Shown here one piece after another: positions 1-5,452 of a stretch of 6,219 nt of DNA. Under the pieces are notes generated by a model. That model searched no databases, was not told where the DNA came from, and saw nothing but the letters and a program-made list of their open reading frames with translations. The position numbers and the translations under genes are program-made. This stretch comes from Alkanindiges sp. (GTDB taxonomy: Bacteria; Pseudomonadota; Gammaproteobacteria; Pseudomonadales; Moraxellaceae), in assembly GCA_030152125.1 (NCBI GenBank), contig JASLIR010000037.1, positions 1-6,219 on the forward strand, given 5' to 3'. The stretch's first letter is position 1. Each line of letters begins with the position of its first letter.

Positions 1-1856
1 ATAACTTCGTGGTTAACCAGTTGCTCAATCTGTTGCAGTTGTTCAAAGCTGACAGGCTGGTCATTGGAAAAGTCAAAACGCAGAACCTGACTGGATACCA
101 GCGAGCCTTTCTGTGTTACATGCTCACCCAGTATCTGGCGCAGGGCCGCGTGCAGCAAGTGTGTGGCAGAGTGGTTACGGGCAGTGGCAGCACGCAGGTC
201 AGCCTTGGCATCGGCCTGAACGCTTTGTTGCAGGCTGATTTGACCCATGGTTACCAGACCCTGATGCACAATGGCACCACCGGATTTTTTGGTGTCCTGA
301 ACTTCAAAAATACCGCTTTCTGCGGTCAGTACGCCAGTATCGCCTACCTGACCACCGCTTTCGGCATAGAAAGGGGTTTGATCCAGTACTACCAGACCTT
401 CATCACCTTCATTCAGTTGATCAACAGCCTGACCATCTTTATACAGGGCAATAATTGCGCCCTGACCAGCTGTGCCAGTGTAACCCTGAAATACCGAGTC
501 CTGATCCACTTTAACAATGCTGTTATAGTCAATGTTAAATTTGTCGGACACTCCGCCCAGTTCGCTGTGCTCCTTCATTTTAATCTGGAAGCCAGCTTCA
601 TCAATCATCAGATCACGTTCACGGGCAATATCGGCTGTCAGGTCAGCAGGGAAGCCATAAGTGGCATACAGTTTAAATACAGTTTCACCAGTAATAGTCT
701 TACCTTTTAACTGGCTAATTTCGCTTTCCAGAACTTTCAGGCCTTGTACCAGTGTACGGGCAAAGTTTTCTTCTTCCTGTAGCAGAGTTTTTTCAATTAC
801 TTCGTGGCGGCTAACCAGTTCCGGATAAGCCTCACCCATTACATCAATTAATGGCTGTACCATCTGGTAGAAGAAGCTGCCTGTTGCACCCAGCTTGTTA
901 CCATGACGTACTGCACGGCGAATGATACGGCGTAATACATAGCCACGGCCTACGTTGCTGGGGTTCACACCATCAGCAATCAGGAATGAGCAGGAGCGGG
1001 CATGGTCGGCTACCACACGCAGCGATGGCTGGCTTTGGTCTTCAATACCAATAATCTGCGCGGCAGATTTAATTAAATGCTGGAACAGGTCAATTTCATA
1101 GTTGGCGTGCACATGCTGCATCACCGCGCTAATACGTTCCAGGCCCATACCGGTGTCCACGCTTGGCGCAGGCAGTGGATGCAAAATGCCATCCGCAGTA
1201 CGGTTAAACTGCATGAACACGTTGTTCCAGATCTCGATATAGCGGTCGCCATCTTCTTCCGGGGTACCCGGTAAACCGCCGGGAATATCCGCACCGTGGT
1301 CATAGAAAATTTCGGTACATGGTCCACATGGGCCGGTGTCACCCATTGCCCAGAAGTTATCGGATGCGTAAGGCGCGCCTTTGTTGTCACCAATACGGAT
1401 AATGCGTTCTGCCGCAATGCCGATTTCCTTGTTCCAGATGTCAAAAGCTTCGTCATCGGTAGCATATACAGTCACGTACAGGCGGTCAGCCGGAATTGCC
1501 AGCCATGCTGCGCTGGTTAAAAACTCCCAGGCAAACTTGATGGCATCACGCTTAAAGTAATCACCAAAGGAGAAGTTACCCAGCATTTCAAAGAAGGTAT
1601 GGTGGCGCGCGGTATAGCCCACGTTATCCAGGTCGTTATGCTTGCCGCCAGCACGAACACATTTCTGGCTGGAAACAGCGCGTACATAATCACGCTTGTC
1701 CAGGCCCAGGAAGCAGTCCTTAAACTGGTTCATGCCTGCATTGGTAAACAGCAATGTAGGGTCATTGGCCGGAATCAGGGAACTGGAGGCAACACGTGTG
1801 TGTCCTTGCGTTTCAAAATAACGCAGGAAAGCTTCACGAATTTCAGCAGAAGTCAT
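1..1856 (-). CDS. alaS: Alanyl-tRNA synthetase, N-terminal 618 residues (partial at left edge)
   Basis: Charges tRNA-Ala with alanine in the cytoplasm and hydrolyses mischarged Ser/Gly-tRNA-Ala. Translation of the minus strand is open from the ATG at 1856 to base 3 and follows the E. coli AlaRS pattern closely. The N terminus reads [14 protein letters not shown]. The class II catalytic core has [17 protein letters not shown] near residue 31, [12 protein letters not shown] near 65, [17 protein letters not shown] near 85-100 and the motif 3 segment GMGLERI at 236-242. The editing domain carries the zinc-binding HxxxH as H562-SAT-H566. The second editing zinc pair (CxxxH) and the C-Ala domain would lie left of the window; the family is about 875 residues. 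No frameshift was seen. The ATG at 1854-1856 has no close Shine-Dalgarno. An in-frame GTG at 1866-1868 has GGAG nine bases upstream and would add four residues, so the start is slightly uncertain. Identity is very sure. Confidence 0.97.
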   Translation of the reverse strand, partial: MTSAEIREAFLRYFETQGHTRVASSSLIPANDPTLLFTNAGMNQFKDCFLGLDKRDYVRAVSSQKCVRAGGKHNDLDNVGYTARHHTFFEMLGNFSFGDYFKRDAIKFAWEFLTSAAWLAIPADRLYVTVYATDDEAFDIWNKEIGIAAERIIRIGDNKGAPYASDNFWAMGDTGPCGPCTEIFYDHGADIPGGLPGTPEEDGDRYIEIWNNVFMQFNRTADGILHPLPAPSVDTGMGLERISAVMQHVHANYEIDLFQHLIKSAAQIIGIEDQSQPSLRVVADHARSCSFLIADGVNPSNVGRGYVLRRIIRRAVRHGNKLGATGSFFYQMVQPLIDVMGEAYPELVSRHEVIEKTLLQEEENFARTLVQGLKVLESEISQLKGKTITGETVFKLYATYGFPADLTADIARERDLMIDEAGFQIKMKEHSELGGVSDKFNIDYNSIVKVDQDSVFQGYTGTAGQGAIIALYKDGQAVDQLNEGDEGLVVLDQTPFYAESGGQVGDTGVLTAESGIFEVQDTKKSGGAIVHQGLVTMGQISLQQSVQADAKADLRAATARNHSATHLLHAALRQILGEHVTQKGSLVSSQVLRFDFSNDQPVSFEQLQQIEQLVNHEV

Positions 1857-1933
1857 AATACGTGTCACAGCAAGCAGCTCCAAGATCAATCGCAGGCCAT
1901 TGGCATTTCAGGCTAAATGTTCAAACATGCATA

Positions 1934-1947
1934 CCTTGTTATCAAGG
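1934..1947 (-). repeat. Small hairpin in the alaS leader
   Basis: CCTTG (1934-1938) and CAAGG (1943-1947) form a perfect five-base stem around a four-base TTAT loop, about 80 bases upstream of the alaS start codon. No U-run follows on the minus strand, so it is not an intrinsic terminator. It may structure the leader RNA or mean nothing; function is not known. Confidence 0.3.
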
Positions 1948-1961
1948 CAGCTGTTAAACGC

Positions 1962-1990
1962 TTTAAATTAGCAAAAGATGTCAATTTAAA
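1962..1990 (-). repeat. Inverted repeat at the predicted alaS transcription start (possible operator)
   Basis: A perfect 8-base inverted repeat, TTTAAATT (1962-1969) and AATTTAAA (1983-1990), is separated by 13 bases. It extends to GC...GC if one base is bulged. It begins within about two bases of the start predicted from the TATACT box. In E. coli, AlaRS represses its own gene by binding a palindrome flanking the alaS start, so an analogous autoregulatory operator is possible here. The arms are pure A/T, so chance is a real alternative. Confidence 0.4.
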
Positions 1991-1998
1991 AGCGGCAA

Positions 1999-2027
1999 AG
2001 TATAGCTGATTTTCCTTGTACTACCAA
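1999..2027 (-). promoter_or_regulatory. Sigma70 promoter of alaS
   Basis: On the minus strand the -35 box is TTGGTA (2022-2027), followed by a 17-base spacer and a -10 box TATACT (1999-2004). That is 4/6 and 5/6 matches to consensus at ideal spacing, so this is the best promoter in the window. Transcription would start near 1992, giving an alaS leader of about 135 nucleotides. Boxes and spacing are read directly; the start site is inferred. Confidence 0.7.
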
Positions 2028-2118
2028 TCGTCTAAATGGTTTTAAAGTTACAGCGTAGTTAAAATTGTTTGAAACTCGCGCAGTAGTTGTTAATGGCTAT
2101 GCAATTGTGAATTTATTT

Positions 2119-2127
2119 TGCTAGTAT
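2119..2127 (+). promoter_or_regulatory. Candidate extended -10 promoter of the RHH gene
   Basis: TGC followed directly by TAGTAT (2122-2127) fits the extended -10 form (TGn plus a -10 matching 4/6). No good -35 lies 16-18 bases upstream. Transcription would start near 2134, about 30 bases before the start codon. This is a weak call resting on one motif and its position. Confidence 0.35.
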
Positions 2128-2164
2128 TCAGGCAGGATTTGGATGGTTTGGAAACATAGTTTGC

Positions 2165-2356
2165 ATGGAAAATAAAACAGCCCGTTTAACCATACTGATA
2201 GACCCCGTCAAGAAGCAGGCTTTTGAAGAGCTTTGTAACTCTCAGGATTTAACACCTTCACAGGTAGTGCGTCAGCTAATTCGTGAGTATCTGGAAGCTC
2301 ACGGGGTAAAGTATGCGACCCAAACCAAAGTCACACGTATTGACGAAAATGATTGA
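2165..2356 (+). CDS. Ribbon-helix-helix (CopG/Arc-type) DNA-binding protein, 63 residues
   Basis: Probable dimeric DNA-binding regulator. The N-terminal segment TARLTILID (residues 5-13) fits the beta strand that enters the major groove. Residues 14-27 fit helix A, TPS at 30-32 is the usual helix-B cap, and VVRQLIREYLEAHG (34-47) fits helix B. The remaining 16 residues are a short polar tail. Length is normal for a stand-alone RHH protein. RHH proteins are often antitoxins, but nothing follows in the same direction: a terminator begins about 50 bases after the stop and the next gene is convergent. A solitary regulator is therefore more likely, and its target is unknown. The Shine-Dalgarno is poor (GGAAA about 12 bases upstream), suggesting low expression. 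Divergence from alaS is positional only and does not show that it controls alaS. Fold is fairly sure; role is unknown. Confidence 0.85.
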   Translation: MENKTARLTILIDPVKKQAFEELCNSQDLTPSQVVRQLIREYLEAHGVKYATQTKVTRIDEND

Positions 2357-2409
2357 CATAAAAATGACGGACTTGCAGGTGACCAAGCCGCTATAAGCGC
2401 TTGCTCTAT

Positions 2410-2440
2410 TAAAAAAGCTGCCTATAAGGCAGCTTTTTTA
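2410..2440. terminator. Bidirectional intrinsic terminator between convergent genes
   Basis: A perfect 14-base-pair stem surrounds a three-base loop (ATA at 2424-2426). The inner arms are GCTGCCT and AGGCAGC, flanked by six As on the left and six Ts on the right. U-runs therefore arise on both strands, so it can end the RHH transcript (+) and the Roadblock transcript (-). A weaker hairpin at 2384-2403 (CAAG...CTTG with an inner CGC/GCG) lies just before it on the plus strand. Confidence 0.92.
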
Positions 2441-2457
2441 TGTGTGGATTTTCCTGG

Positions 2458-2814
2458 TTACGAAAAATCCAGCTCTTTTTCAAATGACTTCAGTTCATGA
2501 CGTGCCATCGCCAGGTTGGCTTTGTTACGGTCCAGCACCAGGTACAGGAATAAATCACTATTGCGCTCCAGCGGGCGTAACAGGTGATACTGCTTGCCTA
2601 AAGTAATCAGAATATCTTCCGGAAAGTCATTCAGTTTTAATGCATTGGCTACTTTGAGCTTGGCGCGCAGCACTTCGGTATTGCCTGCTGCTGCCAGTTC
2701 CAGGTCAAGCCCGGAGCCTAAGGTTGCTAATGCCAGACCGCTGGTAGAGTCTACCAATGCCGCAGCAATAAACCCATCGATACTATTCAGTCCGTCAAGA
2801 GAGAGTTTGGCCAT
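2458..2814 (-). CDS. Roadblock/LC7-domain protein, 118 residues
   Basis: One-domain cytoplasmic protein resembling the Roadblock/LC7 (MglB-like) family, whose members dimerise and often act on or with small Ras-like GTPases. Visible features are [20 protein letters not shown] near residues 12-31 (first strands and hairpin), a central alpha-helical stretch ending in VANALKLN, then the strand pairs [16 protein letters not shown] and [21 protein letters not shown], which enters the closing helix. The VLDR...NLAMAR segment is characteristic. No GTPase gene is adjacent, so its partner is unknown. The start was set at the ATG at 2812-2814, because GGAG lies seven bases upstream and the domain begins there. 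The ATG at 2842-2844 would add ten unconserved-looking residues, including the Shine-Dalgarno itself. It ends at the shared terminator, so it is probably monocistronic. Family call is fairly sure; function is not. Confidence 0.8.
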   Translation of the reverse strand: MAKLSLDGLNSIDGFIAAALVDSTSGLALATLGSGLDLELAAAGNTEVLRAKLKVANALKLNDFPEDILITLGKQYHLLRPLERNSDLFLYLVLDRNKANLAMARHELKSFEKELDFS

Positions 2815-2821
2815 GTTGTGT

Positions 2822-2825
2822 CTCC
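2822..2825 (-). promoter_or_regulatory. Ribosome binding site setting the Roadblock start
   Basis: GGAG on the minus strand lies seven bases before the ATG at 2814. It selects this start over the in-frame ATG at 2844, which has no such site. Confidence 0.7.
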
Positions 2826-2858
2826 ATGAAAGTGTATTAAACATCCTATTTAATGCTT

Positions 2859-2900
2859 ACTAAAAGGCACACGCTCAACGCTTATAATGTGCTTTTTAGT
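2859..2900. repeat. 13-base-arm inverted repeat upstream of the Roadblock gene
   Basis: The left arm ACTAAAAGGCACA (2859-2871) and right arm TGTGCTTTTTAGT (2888-2900) are complementary at 12 of 13 positions, with a 16-base spacer. It lies 45-86 bases upstream of the Roadblock start codon. A consensus TATAAT (plus, 2883-2888) and TATAAG (minus, 2881-2886) sit at its right side. It could be an operator or a leader hairpin. A terminator is unlikely because no coding transcript enters it from either side. Confidence 0.5.
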
Positions 2901-2917
2901 GTAATAACATTATCATG

Positions 2918-2998
2918 TTTTTATCATAAAAAAATATTTTTTTAGACTAAAGTTGCGCTGTCAACTACAAAAAAGCAGATATTTTTATCATTAAAAAA
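2918..2998. repeat. Direct repeats TTTTTATCAT with A-tract palindrome
   Basis: TTTTTATCAT plus an A-run occurs at 2918-2934 and again at 2982-2998, exactly 64 bases apart. A third TTTTTATCAT lies at 3206-3215 in the tail of a terminator. After the first copy, seven As, TA and seven Ts form a 16-base palindrome (2928-2943). Such A-tracts bend DNA and can act as promoter UP elements or sites for nucleoid proteins. The low complexity means chance repetition is possible. Confidence 0.4.
2959..2964 (-). promoter_or_regulatory. Consensus -35 box, possible Roadblock promoter
   Basis: The minus strand reads a perfect TTGACA here, directed toward the Roadblock gene. Downstream at 15-17 bases is an A-rich run offering only TAAAAA or AAAAAT as -10, so the promoter is unproven. 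If used, the leader would be about 115 bases and would include the inverted repeat at 2859-2900. Confidence 0.3.
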
Positions 2999-3047
2999 GA
3001 TGGTGCTGGTTTGCCCGGGGCTGCTTTTAAATAGTGGTTCAATAATT

Positions 3048-3053
3048 TAAGGG
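3048..3053 (+). promoter_or_regulatory. Ribosome binding site of the 47-residue ORF
   Basis: TAAGGG lies five bases before the ATG at 3059. It is a reasonable partial anti-Shine-Dalgarno match and is one reason to treat this small ORF as a gene. Confidence 0.55.
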
Positions 3054-3058
3054 TTTTA

Positions 3059-3202
3059 ATGAAAAAGCTTTTGGCCCTGCGCATCAAGTGGGGCTACTTT
3101 ATTCTGATCCCTGGTTTGCCCATAGGAATACTGATGTGCATACGCCCGTATTTGAAGGAAAGAGATTTTTTAAATAAAAAAGAAAAGCTTAAAGGTAGTT
3201 AA
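3059..3202 (+). CDS. Small single-span membrane protein, 47 residues
   Basis: I do not recognise a family. The ORF begins MKKLLALRIK with four basic residues. It continues with an uncharged hydrophobic stretch from W11 to I28 (WGYFILIPGLPIGILMCI), long enough for one membrane span and broken by prolines at 18 and 21. It ends in a charged, lysine-rich tail of 19 residues from R29. Support for a real gene is the TAAGGG site five bases upstream, the sensible charge-hydrophobic-charge layout, and an intrinsic terminator whose stem overlaps the stop codon, making a compact one-gene unit. No convincing promoter was found in the AT-rich DNA upstream. The basic N terminus would favour an N-in orientation, but the tail is also basic, so topology is open. 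Alternatives are a small regulatory membrane protein, a type I toxin-like peptide, a decayed remnant of a longer protein, or a chance ORF. Confidence 0.6.
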   Translation: MKKLLALRIKWGYFILIPGLPIGILMCIRPYLKERDFLNKKEKLKGS

Positions 3203-3210
3203 GCTTTTTT
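3183..3210. terminator. Intrinsic terminator overlapping the small ORF's stop codon
   Basis: AAAAGCTTAA (3183-3192) and TTAAGCTTTT (3199-3208) form a perfect ten-base stem with a six-base loop AGGTAG, and Ts run to 3210. The small ORF's stop (3200-3202) lies in the right arm. On the minus strand the stem is also followed by a T-rich run, so it may work both ways. Confidence 0.8.
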
Positions 3211-3237
3211 ATCATATTGATAGTTATTGTTTTTCAA
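3211..3237 (-). promoter_or_regulatory. Possible promoter antisense to the small membrane protein
   Basis: On the minus strand TTGAAA (3232-3237) is followed after 15 bases by TATGAT (3211-3216), each a 5/6 match. The spacer is shorter than the preferred 16-18, so activity is uncertain. A transcript would begin near 3204 and run straight through the small ORF in antisense. Confidence 0.3.
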
Positions 3238-3247
3238 GGATGTAAGC

Positions 3248-3274
3248 ATGAAAAAGCCAAGATTTTTTCTGTGA
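3248..3274 (+). CDS. Possible eight-residue leader ORF before prmB
   Basis: ATG at 3248 opens MKKPRFFL and closes with TGA at 3272-3274. AAGGA (3236-3240) lies seven bases upstream, a better ribosome binding site than those of most genes here. It precedes the prmB-aroC cluster by 48 bases. The tandem Phe codons recall leader peptides of aromatic pathways. However, no intrinsic terminator lies between it and prmB, so classical attenuation is not supported. It may be a chance mini-ORF. Confidence 0.3.
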   Translation: MKKPRFFL

Positions 3275-3312
3275 AAACAGTTAAAATAAGCGCCTTTTAT
3301 AAGGTTGTTGCC

Positions 3313-3316
3313 GAGG
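3313..3316 (+). promoter_or_regulatory. Ribosome binding site setting the GTG start of prmB
   Basis: GAGG lies six bases before GTG at 3323. The in-frame TTG at 3305 has AAGG directly abutting it, at zero spacing, and is unlikely to be used. Confidence 0.65.
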
Positions 3317-3322
3317 TTGTGC

Positions 3323-4333
3323 GTGGATAGTCTAAAAATTGAACCGGAAGTACTGGCTGAGGCCGCACAGCATCTAAAAACCATCCGTGACTTTATACGC
3401 TTTGGCGTAACAGCGATGCGTAACTACGAAGTGCATCTGGGACAGGGTACCGAAGACTTTTTCGCAGAAAGCGCTGCACTGGTACTGCAAAGTTTATCAC
3501 TGGAATGGTCGGCAGATGAACAGATTCTGGATGCCCGTTTATTACCTTCAGAGAAACAGCGCATTATTGATGTGCTGGAACGCCGTATCAACGACCGTAC
3601 CCCTTTGGGTTATTTGCTGAATCTGTCCTACTTTGCCGGACAACCTTATTATGTGGATGAGCGTGTACTGATTCCACGTTCTCCAATGGCAGAGCTGATT
3701 GATAACCAGTTTTCACCTTATTTCAGCAATGGTTTGTCCCGCGCGCAGGGCGGTGTAAACCAGTTGCCGCATAACGATCATCCGGTTGAACCGGTTCGTA
3801 TGCTGGATTTGTGTACCGGTTCCGGCTGTATCGCCATTGCACTGGCCTTTGCCTTTCCGGATGCCATTGTGGATGGTGTGGATATTTCCCGTGATGCACT
3901 GGAAGTGGCCGCAATTAATCTGGAACATCACCAGAAGGATGACCAGGTATCCTTTATTGAATCCAACCTGCTGGAAAAAATTCCACCACAACGCCAGTAC
4001 GATTTAATTATCAGCAATCCGCCTTATGTAGATGCGGAAGATATGGCTGACCTGCCTAACGAATTCCTGCATGAGCCGGAGCTGGCACTGGCAGCAGGCC
4101 GTGACGGGCTGGATCTGGTACGGCACATTCTGGCACAGGCGGCTGATTACCTGACGGATAACGGCTTGCTGGTAGTTGAAGTGGGTAACAGCGAATGGGC
4201 CTTGCGTCAGGCATTCCCGAAAGTGAAGTTCCACTGGTTGCACTTTACCAAAGGTGGCACCGGGGTATTTGCGCTGACTGCAAAAGAATGCCGTCAGCAC
4301 CAGCAGGAATTTCAGCAGTCTTTAAGCGCTTAA
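3323..4333 (+). CDS. prmB: Ribosomal protein L3 N5-glutamine methyltransferase, 336 residues
   Basis: Transfers a methyl group from S-adenosylmethionine to a conserved glutamine side chain of ribosomal protein uL3, helping 50S assembly. The N-terminal helical substrate domain begins with the GTG at 3323 (MDSLKIEPEVL, then TIRDFIRFGV), which lines up with the start of E. coli PrmB. YYVDERVLIPRSP, typical of the PrmB branch rather than PrmC, follows near residues 110-122. The SAM-binding loop is DLCTGSGC from D162, and the catalytic NPPY is residues 232-235, followed by VDAEDMADLPNEFLHEPELAL as in PrmB. The segment at about 128-160 is some 20 residues longer than I recall for E. coli PrmB. It ends 18 bases before aroC, a neighbour it also has in E. 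coli, so co-transcription is likely. Identity is sure. Confidence 0.95.
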   Translation: MDSLKIEPEVLAEAAQHLKTIRDFIRFGVTAMRNYEVHLGQGTEDFFAESAALVLQSLSLEWSADEQILDARLLPSEKQRIIDVLERRINDRTPLGYLLNLSYFAGQPYYVDERVLIPRSPMAELIDNQFSPYFSNGLSRAQGGVNQLPHNDHPVEPVRMLDLCTGSGCIAIALAFAFPDAIVDGVDISRDALEVAAINLEHHQKDDQVSFIESNLLEKIPPQRQYDLIISNPPYVDAEDMADLPNEFLHEPELALAAGRDGLDLVRHILAQAADYLTDNGLLVVEVGNSEWALRQAFPKVKFHWLHFTKGGTGVFALTAKECRQHQQEFQQSLSA

Positions 4334-4335
4334 GC

Positions 4336-4340
4336 AGGAG
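4336..4340 (+). promoter_or_regulatory. Ribosome binding site of aroC
   Basis: AGGAG lies just after the prmB stop and 11 bases before the aroC ATG. The spacing is longer than ideal but no better start or site is nearby. Confidence 0.6.
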
Positions 4341-4351
4341 TTAAACAGAAT

Positions 4352-5452
4352 ATGGCAGGCAACAGTATTGGTCAGTTATTCCGTGTAACCACCTGTGGTG
4401 AATCACACGGCCCTGGTTTAATGGCAATTGTAGATGGTGTGCCACCGGGATTACTGCTAAGCGAAGAAGATTTGCAGAAGGACCTGGATCGCCGTAAGCC
4501 GGGGACTTCCAGTTTTGCGACCCAGCGTAAAGAGCCGGATCAGGTAAAAATTATTTCCGGTGTATTTGAAGGCAAAACCACGGGTACGCCAATTGGCTTG
4601 CTGATTGAAAATACTGACCAGAAATCCAAGGACTACGGCAATATTGCACAGACGTTCCGTCCTGGCCATGCCGATTATACCTATACGCAAAAATATGGTT
4701 TCCGTGATTACCGTGGCGGAGGCCGTTCCAGTGCGCGCGAAACGGCTATGCGTGTGGCGGCTGGCGCCATTGCCAAAAAATATCTGGCAGAAAAGTTTGG
4801 TGTGCTGATCCGTGGTCATGTCACCCAGATTGGTAATGAAATAGCGACCAAACTGGACTGGGAGCAGGTGCCGCAAAATCCGTTCTTTTGTGGCGATGTG
4901 GCTGCTGTGCCACGGTTTGAAGCACTGGTGACCAGCTTGCGTTCTTTAGGCACCAGCTGTGGTGCTAAGCTGGAAGTGTTTGCCGAAAACGTACCTGTGG
5001 GTTGGGGCGAGCCGGTATTTGACCGTCTGGATGCCGATATTGCGCATGCGATGATGAGCATTAATGCGGTAAAAGGCGTGGAAATTGGTGACGGTTTTGC
5101 GGTGGCTGGCCAGTTTGGCCATGAATCGCGTGATGAGCTCACCCCGCAAGGTTTTATAGCCAATCATGCTGGTGGCATTTTAGGTGGCATTTCCAGTGGG
5201 CAAACCATTCGCGTGGCAATTGCACTAAAACCAACTGCCAGTATTACCACAGCAGGCCGTACCATTAACCTGGAAGGCGAAGCAACTGATGTGATTACTA
5301 AAGGTCGGCATGATCCCTGTGTGGGTGTGCGAGCTACACCCATTGCCGAGGCCATGCTGGCCATTGTGCTGATGGATCACTTTTTGCGCCAGCGTGCGCA
5401 GAATGCCGATGTGGTACAACCACTGGCAGCTATTGGTAATTATTCAGGCTGA
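4352..5452 (+). CDS. aroC: Chorismate synthase, 366 residues, complete
   Basis: Converts 5-enolpyruvylshikimate 3-phosphate to chorismate, the last shikimate-pathway step, using reduced FMN as a catalytic cofactor in the cytoplasm. Signatures are all present. GESHGPGL spans residues 16-23 with the catalytic histidine at 19. [11 protein letters not shown] starts at R121. [18 protein letters not shown] follows with D321-P322-C323, and then [10 protein letters not shown] before the C terminus. Length is normal for the long bacterial form (about 360 residues). The start [20 protein letters not shown] matches the family closely. It is linked to prmB upstream. Its TGA stop shares its A with the ATG of the transporter (TGATG), so translation of the two is probably coupled. 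No regulatory site for aromatic amino acids is seen. Confidence 0.98.
   Translation: MAGNSIGQLFRVTTCGESHGPGLMAIVDGVPPGLLLSEEDLQKDLDRRKPGTSSFATQRKEPDQVKIISGVFEGKTTGTPIGLLIENTDQKSKDYGNIAQTFRPGHADYTYTQKYGFRDYRGGGRSSARETAMRVAAGAIAKKYLAEKFGVLIRGHVTQIGNEIATKLDWEQVPQNPFFCGDVAAVPRFEALVTSLRSLGTSCGAKLEVFAENVPVGWGEPVFDRLDADIAHAMMSINAVKGVEIGDGFAVAGQFGHESRDELTPQGFIANHAGGILGGISSGQTIRVAIALKPTASITTAGRTINLEGEATDVITKGRHDPCVGVRATPIAEAMLAIVLMDHFLRQRAQNADVVQPLAAIGNYSG

Larger units (their letters stand above)
1857..2164. other. Divergent intergenic region between alaS and the RHH gene
   Basis: This stretch of about 308 bases has no supported gene. It holds the leftward alaS promoter and long leader, two inverted repeats, and a rightward extended -10. 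The part between the two promoters, roughly 2028-2110, has no recognisable operator. No tRNA, riboswitch or T-box was recognised in the alaS leader. Confidence 0.7.
3203..3322. other. Leader region of the prmB-aroC cluster
   Basis: It contains the T-run of the preceding terminator, the mini-ORF, a four-base-pair hairpin capped by GAAA (3269-3280) and CCTT-TTAT-AAGG (3293-3304). TAAAAT (3282-3287) and TATAAG (3298-3303) resemble -10 boxes, but neither has a fitting -35. A promoter is expected here, since the upstream unit ends at a terminator, but I cannot place it. Confidence 0.4.

Noticed and set aside
9..710. Plus-strand open frame of 233 codons
   Set aside because: It lies wholly antisense to alaS, whose frame is strongly family-like. 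Its protein has no recognisable domain and no ribosome site.
1077..1916. Several open frames of 65-114 codons on both strands
   Set aside because: They overlap the conserved AlaRS catalytic domain in other frames and look like shadows.
2353..2358. Perfect TTGACA on the plus strand at the RHH stop codon
   Set aside because: No -10-like hexamer lies 15-19 bases downstream, and the terminator follows within 60 bases with no gene behind it.
2594..2863. Plus-strand open frame of 89 codons
   Set aside because: It is antisense to the Roadblock gene, which has a good ribosome site and domain features. Its low-complexity Ser/Ala content is typical of a shadow.
3001..3014. Sigma54-like TGGTGC...TTGC upstream of the small membrane protein
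   Set aside because: The GG-to-GC spacing is nine bases instead of the strictly required ten.
3305..3322. TTG start for prmB six codons earlier
   Set aside because: AAGG abuts the TTG with no spacing, while GTG at 3323 has GAGG six bases upstream and matches the E. coli PrmB N terminus.
3199..3384. Minus-strand open frame of 61 codons upstream of prmB
   Set aside because: It overlaps the start of prmB and a terminator, and shows no ribosome site or domain.
3713..5364. Many open frames in other frames of prmB and aroC on both strands
   Set aside because: They overlap highly conserved enzyme genes and have no independent start signals or recognisable domains.
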